Origin: Acidobacteria bacterium UBA6911
Lineage (GTDB): Bacteria; Acidobacteriota; UBA6911
NCBI GenBank assembly: GCA_002451015.1
Contig: DKBB01000148.1
Coordinates: 3,215-11,252, forward strand
Direction: 5' to 3'
Length of the DNA stretch: 8,038 nucleotides
Shown: positions 1 to 6,750 of the stretch, piece by piece
How the letters are laid out: every line of letters starts with the position of its first letter
How positions within the stretch are numbered: position 1 is the first letter of the stretch
The notes under the pieces: generated by a model
Seen by the model: the letters and a program-made list of their open reading frames with translations, nothing else
Told to the model about the DNA's origin: nothing
The model's database searches: none
Translations under genes and position numbers: made by a program

Positions 1-15
1 ATGAAGTATTATGTC

Positions 16-37
16 CCCGTTTTTTACCCGTTTTTTA
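16..37. repeat. Tandem 11-bp direct repeat at the window edge
   Basis: The unit CCCGTTTTTTA occurs twice without a gap (16-26 and 27-37). The second copy contains the stop codon of the DUF4405-like remnant on the minus strand. Just outside it, 4-18 reads AAGTATTATGTCCCC (minus strand GGGGACATAATACTT). That sequence type often flanks REP-associated tyrosine (Y1) transposase genes and related interspersed repeats in environmental bacteria, as far as I recall. Whether an element continues to the left cannot be seen. Confidence 0.5.
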
Positions 38-230
38 TTGGGCGGGTCTCAGCCTGTATCCCTCGATCAGGAGTATTTTCATGATTTCGATCGGTTCGCT
101 ACCGGCGGATTCCGCGGCCGATTTCAGGGTTCTGTCCACTCCCCCGTCTAGGCCCGCTGCTTTGAGCCTGGCATTCGCTTCATCGGAAACCGAATAGGGT
201 TAAAAAAGATACCAATCCGCGTTTATTCAT
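35..230 (-). pseudogene. Remnant of a small DUF4405-like membrane protein gene, internally deleted
   Basis: On the minus strand an ATG at 230-228, with an AAGGA-type Shine-Dalgarno about 8 nt upstream, opens a reading frame MNKRGLVSFLTLFGFR that stops at TGA 182-180. The start resembles the N-terminus of DUF4405 cytochrome b-like membrane proteins, a short basic segment leading into the first helix. Immediately downstream, in the +1 frame, 54 codons without an early ATG (from about 199 to the TAA at 37-35) encode a soluble helical tail, including SDEANARLKAAGLDGG and EPIEIMKILLIEGYRLRP. That tail resembles the C-terminal extension of some DUF4405 proteins. The simplest reading is one gene that lost its transmembrane middle, leaving head and tail joined out of frame. 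It lies 94 bp downstream of the antiporter on the same strand. Family recognition is from memory; the frame break is seen directly. An active gene with +1 frameshifting at CGA-TGA is possible but unlikely. Confidence 0.5.
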
Positions 231-324
231 TTTCTCTATCCTTAACTCCATCCATTAAGAACGCCGCACTTAATTGCATTGTTCCTGCAGGCATCGCGCG
301 CCGCCAGTGCGGGATATGTTTGCC

Positions 325-1389
325 TTATCCCTCAGCCGGGCCGATATTCAGGCTGTACTGCAGCACCAGGTACACGAGGTATATTCCCAGAAGCCAGGCA
401 CCCTGCCAGCGTTTGAATTTCCCGTCTTTATTCATGGATATGAAAAGACGAAACGAATAAAGAATTACAAGCATGGCCGGAAAATGAAATCGGAAGAAAT
501 TTGAATGAATTTCCAGAGGGCCGGCTACCGCGGCCGCTCCAATGACAAAAAGGCAGTTCAGAACATCCGCGCCTACGATATTGCCGACGGTTATTTCCGG
601 ATGCCCGCGCCGGATCGCGGCAATGGCGGTCATCAACTCCGGTAAAGATGTCCCGAAAGCCACTATAGTTGCGGCGACGACATCCTCCGGTACGCCGATT
701 CGGTGTGCCAGTTCCGCGGCGCTCGGAACCATAACACGGGCGGCTAAAATAACCAGCACCAGTCCGCCCAAGATGAGAATCAGGCACTTTACCATTCCGG
801 TCGCCGGTCCCGATTCTTCCGTCTCTCCCATACCGTCTGCCGACGCTCCCTTTTTCGCCCAGTAGTAGGTTATGTACAGGTAAATCGCCAGAAGAAACAG
901 GAGGAATATTCCGATCCATCTCGGCAGAGTGGGTGGTTCCGGCGTCAGGAAAAGCATTGCCAGGGACAGAAGCACCAGCAGTGTCGCCGAACCCACCTGG
1001 ACCCAGCCAGTTCGGTTCAGGATAAAACGATTAACCGGAACGGCAGCGATCATGGCGGTCAAGCCGAAGATCAATCCCGTATCGCAGATAATGGAACCGA
1101 CTCCATTGGCTAAAGCCAATCCGGGTTTTCCCATCCACGCGGCCGTAACCGACACGAACGCTTCCGGAGTCGTTGTGCCGAGAGAGATGACCGTCGCCCC
1201 GATAACGATTCTGGGCAGGCCCGTGCGGCGGGCCAAGTGAACCACCCCGTCAATCATCCAGTCGGCGCTTTTGGAAAGAACCGCGATGCTGACTACAATC
1301 AGGACCAGTAGTCCCCAGGAAGGCAGGCCGGCGGCAAGGTCCGCCAGAGCTTCTTCACTGCCGACCCATCGCAATAACCCCGGATTCAT
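325..1389 (-). CDS. CaCA-family Na+/Ca2+ (cation) antiporter, YrbG-like
   Basis: A 354-residue inner-membrane antiporter of the Ca2+:cation antiporter superfamily, expected to exchange Ca2+ (or another cation) for Na+ or H+. It has the two inverted alpha repeats that define the family. Alpha-1 spans about residues 64-109 with GTTTPE at 71-76, and alpha-2 spans about 240-284 with GTSLPE at 246-251. A charged cytoplasmic loop (about 179-198) lies between the two halves. The key acidic residues E76 and E251 are present, and D275 sits in GNIVGAD of alpha-2. In alpha-1 the usual GSN motif reads GSIICDT (98-104), so the conserved Asn position is Ile100. Ion preference may therefore differ from canonical NCX proteins. 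The ATG is preceded by GGAGGGG a few bases upstream. The gene follows the peptide transporter on the same strand after a 98-bp gap with two hairpins, so it may be transcribed separately. Family assignment is firm; substrate is not. Confidence 0.9.
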   Translation of the reverse strand: MNPGLLRWVGSEEALADLAAGLPSWGLLVLIVVSIAVLSKSADWMIDGVVHLARRTGLPRIVIGATVISLGTTTPEAFVSVTAAWMGKPGLALANGVGSIICDTGLIFGLTAMIAAVPVNRFILNRTGWVQVGSATLLVLLSLAMLFLTPEPPTLPRWIGIFLLFLLAIYLYITYYWAKKGASADGMGETEESGPATGMVKCLILILGGLVLVILAARVMVPSAAELAHRIGVPEDVVAATIVAFGTSLPELMTAIAAIRRGHPEITVGNIVGADVLNCLFVIGAAAVAGPLEIHSNFFRFHFPAMLVILYSFRLFISMNKDGKFKRWQGAWLLGIYLVYLVLQYSLNIGPAEG

Positions 1390-1439
1390 ATCCCCTCCAT
1401 AGACATAAAAGGATGGACAATAAAATAAAAATTTGCAAC

Positions 1440-1481
1440 GGGAACCGGCGGTCCCGGGGCGGAAACCAGTACCCGCCCCGG
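1440..1481 (-). terminator. Tandem hairpins after the peptide transporter, probable terminator
   Basis: Seven bases beyond the transporter stop codon lies a perfect 9-bp stem (CCGGGGCGG at 1454-1462, CCGCCCCGG at 1473-1481) with a 10-nt loop. It is followed at once on the minus strand by a second, smaller hairpin (1455-1440, GGGA/TCCC plus a CC/GG extension with one bulge). An A/T-rich stretch with runs of T on the minus strand (about 1434-1420) comes next. The T-run is not directly against a stem, so this is a non-canonical intrinsic terminator at best. It may only attenuate read-through into the antiporter gene. Confidence 0.45.
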
Positions 1482-1487
1482 ATAGTG

Positions 1488-3323
1488 TTACACCCCGTCT
1501 TCATGCATCCATCGTTTCAGAAGCGGGGACAGCGCAAAGCAGATCAAGGCGGAAACAACTGCGGTTATGGCTATCTTTCCGAATATATTGCTGTAGAGCC
1601 CTATGGTTTCCACCGGCGGCGGGACAATCTGCTCCTCGCCATTGCCGTGTGAAACGCCGGAAAAGGATGCGATGATCCCGGCCAGGTAGTTGGAAAAAGC
1701 CGTAGCCAGAAACCAGGCACCCATGACGGTACTCACAATGCGGCTCGGCGACAGTTTCACCACCATGGAAAGACCGACGGGTGACAGACAAAGTTCGCCC
1801 GTTGTCATCAGCAGGTAACCGAGCAGCAGCCAGACGGCCGTAACCATGCCGCGCTCGTCGGCGTTGGAGGCGCCGATCCACAGGACCCAGAATCCCAGGC
1901 CTATTTGCAGCAGACCAAGCGAGAACTTTATCGGAATGTTCGGTTCCAGTTTCCTGGTCGCGAGAAAAGACCATAAGCCGGTGAAAACTAGTCCGAAGAT
2001 GAGAATAAATATCGGATTGGCGGCCTGAAACAGGGAAGCCGGGATCTCGGGGCCTCCAATCCTCATGCCTACGTCCTCCTCATCGATCTTCCATTCGACC
2101 GTATCCCGCGACTCCTCGCGTGCGTTCGTCAGCTCGGTCAGGTTCATCATTTCATCGCCGTTGCGGTAACCCAGTTGTTCCTGATTAAGCCGGAGTTCTA
2201 CGGTTGTCCCCACCTGGTTCGCTTCGATGGTTCCTTCTTCCACAACCCGGTCGACATTGCGATCCGCAAAGTTGTTTAGGGAGCTTCCTGCCTGTTCAAA
2301 AAACGACCAGAACAGCATGGAAAAAAACATCAGTATCAGCACTACAAACAGTCTGTGCCGTTCCACCCTGGGTGCGCGGAGAGCTTCGATGAACAACCAG
2401 ACAAAAGCCACCATGCCGAAGATACTTAGAATCCATCCGGCTATTTCGCTTCTTCTTACGAGCAGTACCAGGATGGGAAGAGATACCAGCACCCCCACAT
2501 AAACAGCGAAGTCTTTCCTCAAGAAGCCGCCGATCTTCTCCTTGAGAACGGAAGGATTCTTTGGGGCGCCGGCCGATTTGGGGAGACCGCCACGTCCCAA
2601 TGCGAGAAAGGCGATAATACCGGCTGCGATCAGTGCCATACCCATGAAGACATTGACCGCCAGCTGATACACGCTGTTCTGCAGAAACAACATGCCCACT
2701 CCAGTGACAAGAGCGCAGCCAAGGATCAGGAATTGAGCCAGGCGCGCCGTTGCCACAAAGACTGCGAGACCGCTCAGCATTCCGATTGTGGCCAGTCCGA
2801 AACCATAGTGCCAGCCATAGGTCTCTCCCACATACCCGCAAATGATGGGAGACATGGCGGCCCCGAGGTTTATGCCCATGTAAAAAATCGTAAATCCTCT
2901 GTCCCGCCCCTCTTTGTTTTTTTCATAGAGGGTGCCGACGATAGTGGAGATGTTGGGTTTGAAAAACCCGTTGCCCGCGATAAGTGTTGCCAGGGCCAGG
3001 AAAAAAACCAGTTCCTGCTCCACGGTCATCAACAGGTGCCCCAGAGCCATAAGCAGGCCTCCGAGCACTACCGCGCGCCGGGCGCCAAGGAGCCTGTCTG
3101 CCAGCATGCCGCCTATGAAAGGAGTGGCATAGACCAGGGCAGTATAGGCGCCATAGACCGCATAGGCCCTTGTATCATTGAATCCCAGAAAGCCTTTGAT
3201 CATATAGAAGACCAGCAGGGCCCGCATGCCGTAGTAGGAAAACCGTTCCCACATTTCTGCGAAAAAGAGGGTATAGAGCGCTACTGGATGTCCGAACAGA
3301 GTCTTTTTATTTTCTTCAATCAT
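1488..3323 (-). CDS. POT/PTR2-family peptide:H+ symporter with a large extracytoplasmic loop
   Basis: A 611-residue major-facilitator-superfamily protein of the proton-dependent oligopeptide transporter family, importing di- and tripeptides with protons across the inner membrane. The family signature ExxERFxYYG is intact (E23, E26, R27, Y30, Y31). So are FYMGINLGAAMSP (147-159), FFEQAGSSLNNFADRNV (341-357) and GELCLSPVGLSMVVKLSP (509-526). Typical bacterial members are about 450-500 residues. The extra length comes mainly from an acidic, hydrophilic segment at about 357-428, between the helix ending in FFEQAGSSL and the helix beginning near PASLFQAANPIF. A second, shorter loop lies at 554-574. 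An AGGAAG Shine-Dalgarno (3332-3327) supports the ATG. The gene starts 10 nt after pruA's stop, so the two are very probably co-transcribed and translationally coupled. That suggests imported peptides feed amino-acid catabolism. Family assignment is secure; the exact substrate range is unknown. Confidence 0.95.
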   Translation of the reverse strand: MIEENKKTLFGHPVALYTLFFAEMWERFSYYGMRALLVFYMIKGFLGFNDTRAYAVYGAYTALVYATPFIGGMLADRLLGARRAVVLGGLLMALGHLLMTVEQELVFFLALATLIAGNGFFKPNISTIVGTLYEKNKEGRDRGFTIFYMGINLGAAMSPIICGYVGETYGWHYGFGLATIGMLSGLAVFVATARLAQFLILGCALVTGVGMLFLQNSVYQLAVNVFMGMALIAAGIIAFLALGRGGLPKSAGAPKNPSVLKEKIGGFLRKDFAVYVGVLVSLPILVLLVRRSEIAGWILSIFGMVAFVWLFIEALRAPRVERHRLFVVLILMFFSMLFWSFFEQAGSSLNNFADRNVDRVVEEGTIEANQVGTTVELRLNQEQLGYRNGDEMMNLTELTNAREESRDTVEWKIDEEDVGMRIGGPEIPASLFQAANPIFILIFGLVFTGLWSFLATRKLEPNIPIKFSLGLLQIGLGFWVLWIGASNADERGMVTAVWLLLGYLLMTTGELCLSPVGLSMVVKLSPSRIVSTVMGAWFLATAFSNYLAGIIASFSGVSHGNGEEQIVPPPVETIGLYSNIFGKIAITAVVSALICFALSPLLKRWMHEDGV

Positions 3324-3333
3324 GGTCTTCCTA

Positions 3334-4881
3334 TCAGATTTTCTCAGAAACAGTCTTGGCCTGGGTAAACAGCATCATATAATCCCGTCCGCCGGCTTTT
3401 GAATCGGTCCCGCTCATATTGAATCCGCCGAAAGGATGGACGCCTACCATGGCGCCGGTACATTTCTTGTTGATATAGAAATTCCCAACAAAGCATTCAT
3501 CTTTCGCCCGCTCGATATGCTTCCGGTTCCGGCTGTACATCGAACCTGTAAGACCGTATTCGCTGTCGTTGGCAATGCAAACTGCGTCATCAAAATTTTT
3601 CGCTTTAATTACAGCCACGACCGGTCCGAATATTTCCTCCCGGGCGATGGTGGCTGCAGGATCCACATCCGCAATTATAGTCGGTTCGATGAAATACCCC
3701 TCTTCAAAAAGCGCACGGCCGCCGGTTACCAACCGTCCTTCACCCTTTCCTCTATCAATATACTGAAGAATGCTCTGCATTGCCTTATCATTAATGACCG
3801 GTCCCATGTAGTTTGAAGGATGCATTGCCGGTCCTAATTTAATACCCTCGGCTCTTTCCACCAGCATCGGGATAAAGGAATCGTATACTTTTTCGTGTAC
3901 AATCAACCTTGAGCATGCAGAGCATTTCTGACCCTGATATCCGAAAGCACTCACGATCACCCCATCAAGCGCCTCCTTCAGGTCTGCATCTTCATCTATG
4001 ATAATAAAATCCTTACCACCCATCTCGGCGATAACCCGCTTAATCCAGATCTGCCCCGGTTGTGTGCGCGCCGCAGTTTCATTGATATGCAGTCCGACTT
4101 CCTTTGAGCCGGTAAACGCGATAAAACGGATCCCGGGATTCTCCACAAGGATGTTACCAACGGTCGCACCGCTGCCTGTGACGTAGTTAACAACTCCGGG
4201 AGGGAGGCCGGCCTCCTGAAGAATACTCATGAAGAAGGCTCCGGTTGCCGGGGTATCCGAGGACGGTTTTAATACAACGGCATTCCCTGCAACCAAAGAC
4301 GCTGTCGTCATCCCGACCAGAATTGCGCAGGGAAAGTTCCAGGGAGGAATTACGGCACCCACGCCTAACGGTATGTAACGGAGATCGTTATCTTCGGTCT
4401 TTATGCGTGTCAGGGGCTGGCGCTCGGCATAGCGAAGAGCTTCTCGAGCGTAAAACTCGCAGAAATCAATCGCTTCCGCCGTATCGGCATCCGCCTCCGG
4501 CCAGGTCTTGCCAGCCTCCAGAATCATCCAGGCATTGCTTTCGAATCGCCGGGTGCGCAGTCGTTCCGCTGCCCTGAAAAGAACATTCGCCCTCTCCCCG
4601 ACCGGCGCCCGTTTCCATTTTTCAAATGCAGCGGCGGCGACATCGATGGCATGAATCGCCTGTTCGGGTTTGGCACTCTGAAATGTCCCGATTATCTCCG
4701 ATTTTTTACTTGGATTGTAGGACTTGAAGGTTCCACTCGACTTGAGTTTCTCCGTTCCTATTATCAGGTCGTGCTCACAGCCGAGTTGGGACTGAACAAA
4801 CGCCAGAGCCTCCGACTGCTTCTTGTGATTTTCCTCGTTATTGAAATCCATTAAAGGTTCATTTATAAATTCCGCCGGCAT
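3334..4881 (-). CDS. pruA: 1-pyrroline-5-carboxylate (L-glutamate gamma-semialdehyde) dehydrogenase
   Basis: A 515-residue cytoplasmic aldehyde dehydrogenase oxidising glutamate gamma-semialdehyde to glutamate with NAD+, the last step of proline (and arginine/ornithine) degradation. Visible ALDH landmarks are PWNFP with N182, K205 in VLKPSS, FTGS (256-259), the general base E286 in AEMGGK, the nucleophile C320 in GQKCSACSR, and EEIFGP (415-420). The C-terminal NKKCTGAMVGVHPFGGFNMSG (from 471) with TDSKAGG (492-498) is diagnostic of the RocA/PruA P5C-dehydrogenase group rather than a general ALDH. There is no proline dehydrogenase domain, so this is the monofunctional form, and no separate proline dehydrogenase gene is in the window. 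The start is fixed by a GGAGGAG ribosome site (4894-4888) 6 nt before the ATG; the second Met (codon 11) lacks one. It is the first gene of a unit with the POT transporter. The alternative symbol is rocA. Confidence 0.96.
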   Translation of the reverse strand: MPAEFINEPLMDFNNEENHKKQSEALAFVQSQLGCEHDLIIGTEKLKSSGTFKSYNPSKKSEIIGTFQSAKPEQAIHAIDVAAAAFEKWKRAPVGERANVLFRAAERLRTRRFESNAWMILEAGKTWPEADADTAEAIDFCEFYAREALRYAERQPLTRIKTEDNDLRYIPLGVGAVIPPWNFPCAILVGMTTASLVAGNAVVLKPSSDTPATGAFFMSILQEAGLPPGVVNYVTGSGATVGNILVENPGIRFIAFTGSKEVGLHINETAARTQPGQIWIKRVIAEMGGKDFIIIDEDADLKEALDGVIVSAFGYQGQKCSACSRLIVHEKVYDSFIPMLVERAEGIKLGPAMHPSNYMGPVINDKAMQSILQYIDRGKGEGRLVTGGRALFEEGYFIEPTIIADVDPAATIAREEIFGPVVAVIKAKNFDDAVCIANDSEYGLTGSMYSRNRKHIERAKDECFVGNFYINKKCTGAMVGVHPFGGFNMSGTDSKAGGRDYMMLFTQAKTVSEKI

Positions 4882-4930
4882 ATTGATCTCCTCCGTCGCA
4901 AGTTTTTACCGTTTCCAATAACACAGCATC

Positions 4931-4944
4931 GGCACCGGTGTGCC
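4931..4944. promoter_or_regulatory. Dyad in the pruA/ctaB divergent region, possible operator
   Basis: GGCAC-CGGT-GTGCC is a perfect 5-bp-arm inverted repeat containing the palindrome CACCGGTG. It lies about 50 bp upstream of the pruA start and 24 bp upstream of the ctaB -35 box, a location where a regulator of pruA could bind. No known operator consensus is matched that I recognise, and a dyad this short can occur by chance. Confidence 0.2.
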
Positions 4945-4967
4945 TGAAAGAGGCGACACCACATATC

Positions 4968-4996
4968 TTGACCTCTCCGGTCCGGTTCCATATATT
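4968..4996 (+). promoter_or_regulatory. Sigma-70-type promoter for ctaB
   Basis: TTGACC (4968-4973) and TATATT (4991-4996) are each one base from consensus and separated by exactly 17 bp. A start of transcription near 5003 would leave a leader of about 78 nt before the ctaB ATG at 5081. It also excludes translation from the farther-upstream in-frame start at 4940. Confidence 0.6.
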
Positions 4997-5080
4997 CTAA
5001 CGATATGGCGCCTGAAATCATCTTCCAATCCAGTATGCTGGGACGGTGGAATCAGCTCTCGGCAGATCATTGTGAGTAAA

Positions 5081-5986
5081 ATGAAAGACTATCCCGGATC
5101 AACATTAAGCCCGTCCGTCCCGCTGTTTTGGGAGCGAACCTCCGATTTTTTCCATCTTACAAAGCCTAAAATTACCTCACTGGTTCTGTTTACCACATTT
5201 GCCGGATTTTACACAGGAATTGATGGTTTATTTCCATTTCTGCTCCTGTTTCATACACTGGTGGGAACTGCGCTCATGGCTGGGGGAGCCGGGGCGTTCA
5301 ATATGTACATCGAACGCCAGCTGGATGTTTTAATGAAACGCACGGCGCTTCGTCCGCTGGCAGCCGGCCGGTTACAGCCCGCTTCCGTACTGATCTTTGC
5401 CCTGACAATTTCCATAAGCGGCTTTATATACCTCTACTTTCAGGTAAATCATCTGACGAGCATGCTGTCAGCGATTATTTTCGCCGGCTATCTGATACTT
5501 TATACGCCCCTGAAAACAAAGACCTGGATCTGCACTTTCATAGGAGCCGTTCCCGGAGCCCTTCCGGTAGTGTTGGGTTGGGCGGCCGCAAACAATAACA
5601 TTTCCTATGAAGCATGGATCCTGTTCGCGATTGTATTCCTATGGCAGATACCGCATTTCTACGCCATCGGCTGGATGCACCGGGAGGACTACAGACGCGC
5701 CGGGTTTCCCCTCCTGCCCGCAATCGATCACAGCGGTCGGAGAATAAGCCGCCAGGCCCTGCTTTTCATTGCACTCCTCGTTCTTGTCACTTTCCTTCCT
5801 TACCTGGCCGGCACAGCCGGCACAATTTACGTGACCGGAGCCTCGGTTGCCGGAATCGCGTTTCTGTCATTCGGCCTGCATTTTGTCAGGTCCATGACAA
5901 CCGTATCCGCCCAATTTCTATTCATTGCTTCCGCCCTTTACCTCCCCTTGTTGCTGACATTATTAATTGTCGATAAAATTTCCTGA
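5081..5986 (+). CDS. ctaB: Protoheme IX farnesyltransferase (heme O synthase)
   Basis: A 301-residue polytopic inner-membrane UbiA-family prenyltransferase that adds a farnesyl group to heme b, giving heme O for heme-copper terminal oxidases (directly, or after conversion to heme A). The N-terminal LTKPKITSL (26-34) is typical. The prenyl-diphosphate/Mg2+ motif is N74-MYIERQLD82 followed by MKRTALRPL, with Glu78 in place of the more common first Asp, as also seen in COX10-type proteins. YTPLKTKTW (141-149) with GAVPGALPVVLGW (155-167), and WQIPHFYAIGWMHREDYRRAG (188-208), are the other family signatures. The ATG at 5081 gives the usual length. The frame stays open upstream to 4940, but that would add 47 non-conserved residues and start before the predicted promoter. 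An in-frame GTG at 5072 is a weaker alternative. No cytochrome oxidase subunit or ctaA gene is adjacent. Confidence 0.95.
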   Translation: MKDYPGSTLSPSVPLFWERTSDFFHLTKPKITSLVLFTTFAGFYTGIDGLFPFLLLFHTLVGTALMAGGAGAFNMYIERQLDVLMKRTALRPLAAGRLQPASVLIFALTISISGFIYLYFQVNHLTSMLSAIIFAGYLILYTPLKTKTWICTFIGAVPGALPVVLGWAAANNNISYEAWILFAIVFLWQIPHFYAIGWMHREDYRRAGFPLLPAIDHSGRRISRQALLFIALLVLVTFLPYLAGTAGTIYVTGASVAGIAFLSFGLHFVRSMTTVSAQFLFIASALYLPLLLTLLIVDKIS

Positions 5987-6043
5987 TCCAATTTTAGCCG
6001 GAAACGGGAATTCATGAAACGAATCGCTTAATTCTATCTCTGT

Positions 6044-6068
6044 AAAAATCCTTTTTCCTCGGGATTTT
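6044..6068 (+). terminator. Weak hairpin downstream of ctaB
   Basis: AAAATCC (6045-6051) pairs with GGATTTT (6062-6068) around a 10-nt loop, about 60 nt after the ctaB stop, and AT-rich sequence follows. The stem is short and AT-rich and no clean T-run follows, so this is only a weak terminator candidate. Confidence 0.25.
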
Positions 6069-6096
6069 ATAATAATTGCCACAAGTTCAGATGGAA

Positions 6097-6125
6097 TTGA
6101 TACAAATCGGAACTCCTGATATCCT
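6097..6125 (+). promoter_or_regulatory. Possible sigma-70 promoter for the DUF2911 gene
   Basis: TTGATA (6097-6102, five of six consensus bases) and TATCCT (6120-6125, four of six) are 17 bp apart, ending 34 bp before the ATG of the DUF2911 gene. Placement and spacing are right, but the -10 match is modest. Confidence 0.35.
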
Positions 6126-6159
6126 TAAGTGCATCGAATTCCAAAGGAGACGAGAACCG

Positions 6160-6675
6160 ATGAACTCAAAGAAAGCGCTGGTATTGATTGTTTGTATTGT
6201 ACTTCTAGGATTAACACCGGTCTTCGGCCAGGGAGCCAGGGGAAAAGCAGAGCTGAAAGCGGGAGACGGCAGCATTACCATCGATTACGGACGCCCCGAA
6301 CTCAAGGGCCGGGATATGCTGTCCCAACTGCAGGTAGGACAGTTCTGGAGAATGGGCTCGAATATGGCAAGCGTTCTGACAACGCCGGTCGATCTGGCCT
6401 TTGGAAATGTAAAGGTCCCCGCCGGGTCCTACAGCATTTGGTTGAAACGTGCGTCGGCCGAATCTTTCGAATTGGTCTTCAATTCCCAAACCGGTCAATG
6501 GGGCATGCAACACGACGCTTCCAAGGATCTCTATTCAGCCCCTATGAAAAAAGAAAGCCAGTCAACTTCAACCGAAATATTTACGATCGAGCTGAAATCG
6601 GCTTCCGGAGGCGGCAAGTTTGTTCTGGACTGGGGAAATACCCTGTTATCTGCTGATTTCAAGTTTGCTAAGTAG
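6160..6675 (+). CDS. Secreted DUF2911 domain protein
   Basis: A 171-residue protein with a clear type I signal peptide: KK at 4-5, a hydrophobic core at about 6-19, and probable cleavage near VFGQ at 21-24. It is therefore expected in the periplasm or outside the cell. The mature part matches the DUF2911 pattern. A short strand leads to IDYGRPELKGRDM (41-53), FWRMGSN (62-68), and then VKVPAGSYSIW (84-94), in line with the usual GRP.KGR / W.R.G.N / PAG.Y order. The biochemical role of DUF2911 is unknown. The proteins are common in Bacteroidota and Acidobacteriota. The ATG at 6160 is preceded by AAGGAGA (6144-6150) with 9-nt spacing; an upstream in-frame TTG at 6076 would spoil the signal peptide. 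It appears monocistronic. There is no lipobox Cys after the signal, so a lipoprotein is unlikely. Confidence 0.88.
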   Translation: MNSKKALVLIVCIVLLGLTPVFGQGARGKAELKAGDGSITIDYGRPELKGRDMLSQLQVGQFWRMGSNMASVLTTPVDLAFGNVKVPAGSYSIWLKRASAESFELVFNSQTGQWGMQHDASKDLYSAPMKKESQSTSTEIFTIELKSASGGGKFVLDWGNTLLSADFKFAK

Positions 6676-6750
6676 AAAAATTGTTGGGATCCTCAGCCCT
6701 TGAATCGTAAACTATAAGATTAAAGGCTTACAGTATTCGATCGGGATTTT

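Noticed and set aside
201..212. Programmed -1 frameshift at the TTTTTTA run in the DUF4405-like remnant
   Set aside because: A -1 slip leads into a frame that stops at TAG without coding resemblance. The tail is in the +1 frame and is preceded there by a TAA, so a deletion explains the data better.
2296..2841. Long open frames antiparallel or frame-shifted within the transporter, pruA, antiporter and DUF2911 genes
   Set aside because: They overlap strongly supported genes and have Arg/Pro/Ser-rich, low-sense translations typical of shadow frames.
4940..5080. Longer CtaB starting at 4940 (47 extra residues)
   Set aside because: The extension is not like known CtaB N-termini and would begin upstream of a near-consensus promoter whose start is near 5003. 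The ATG at 5081 gives the family length.
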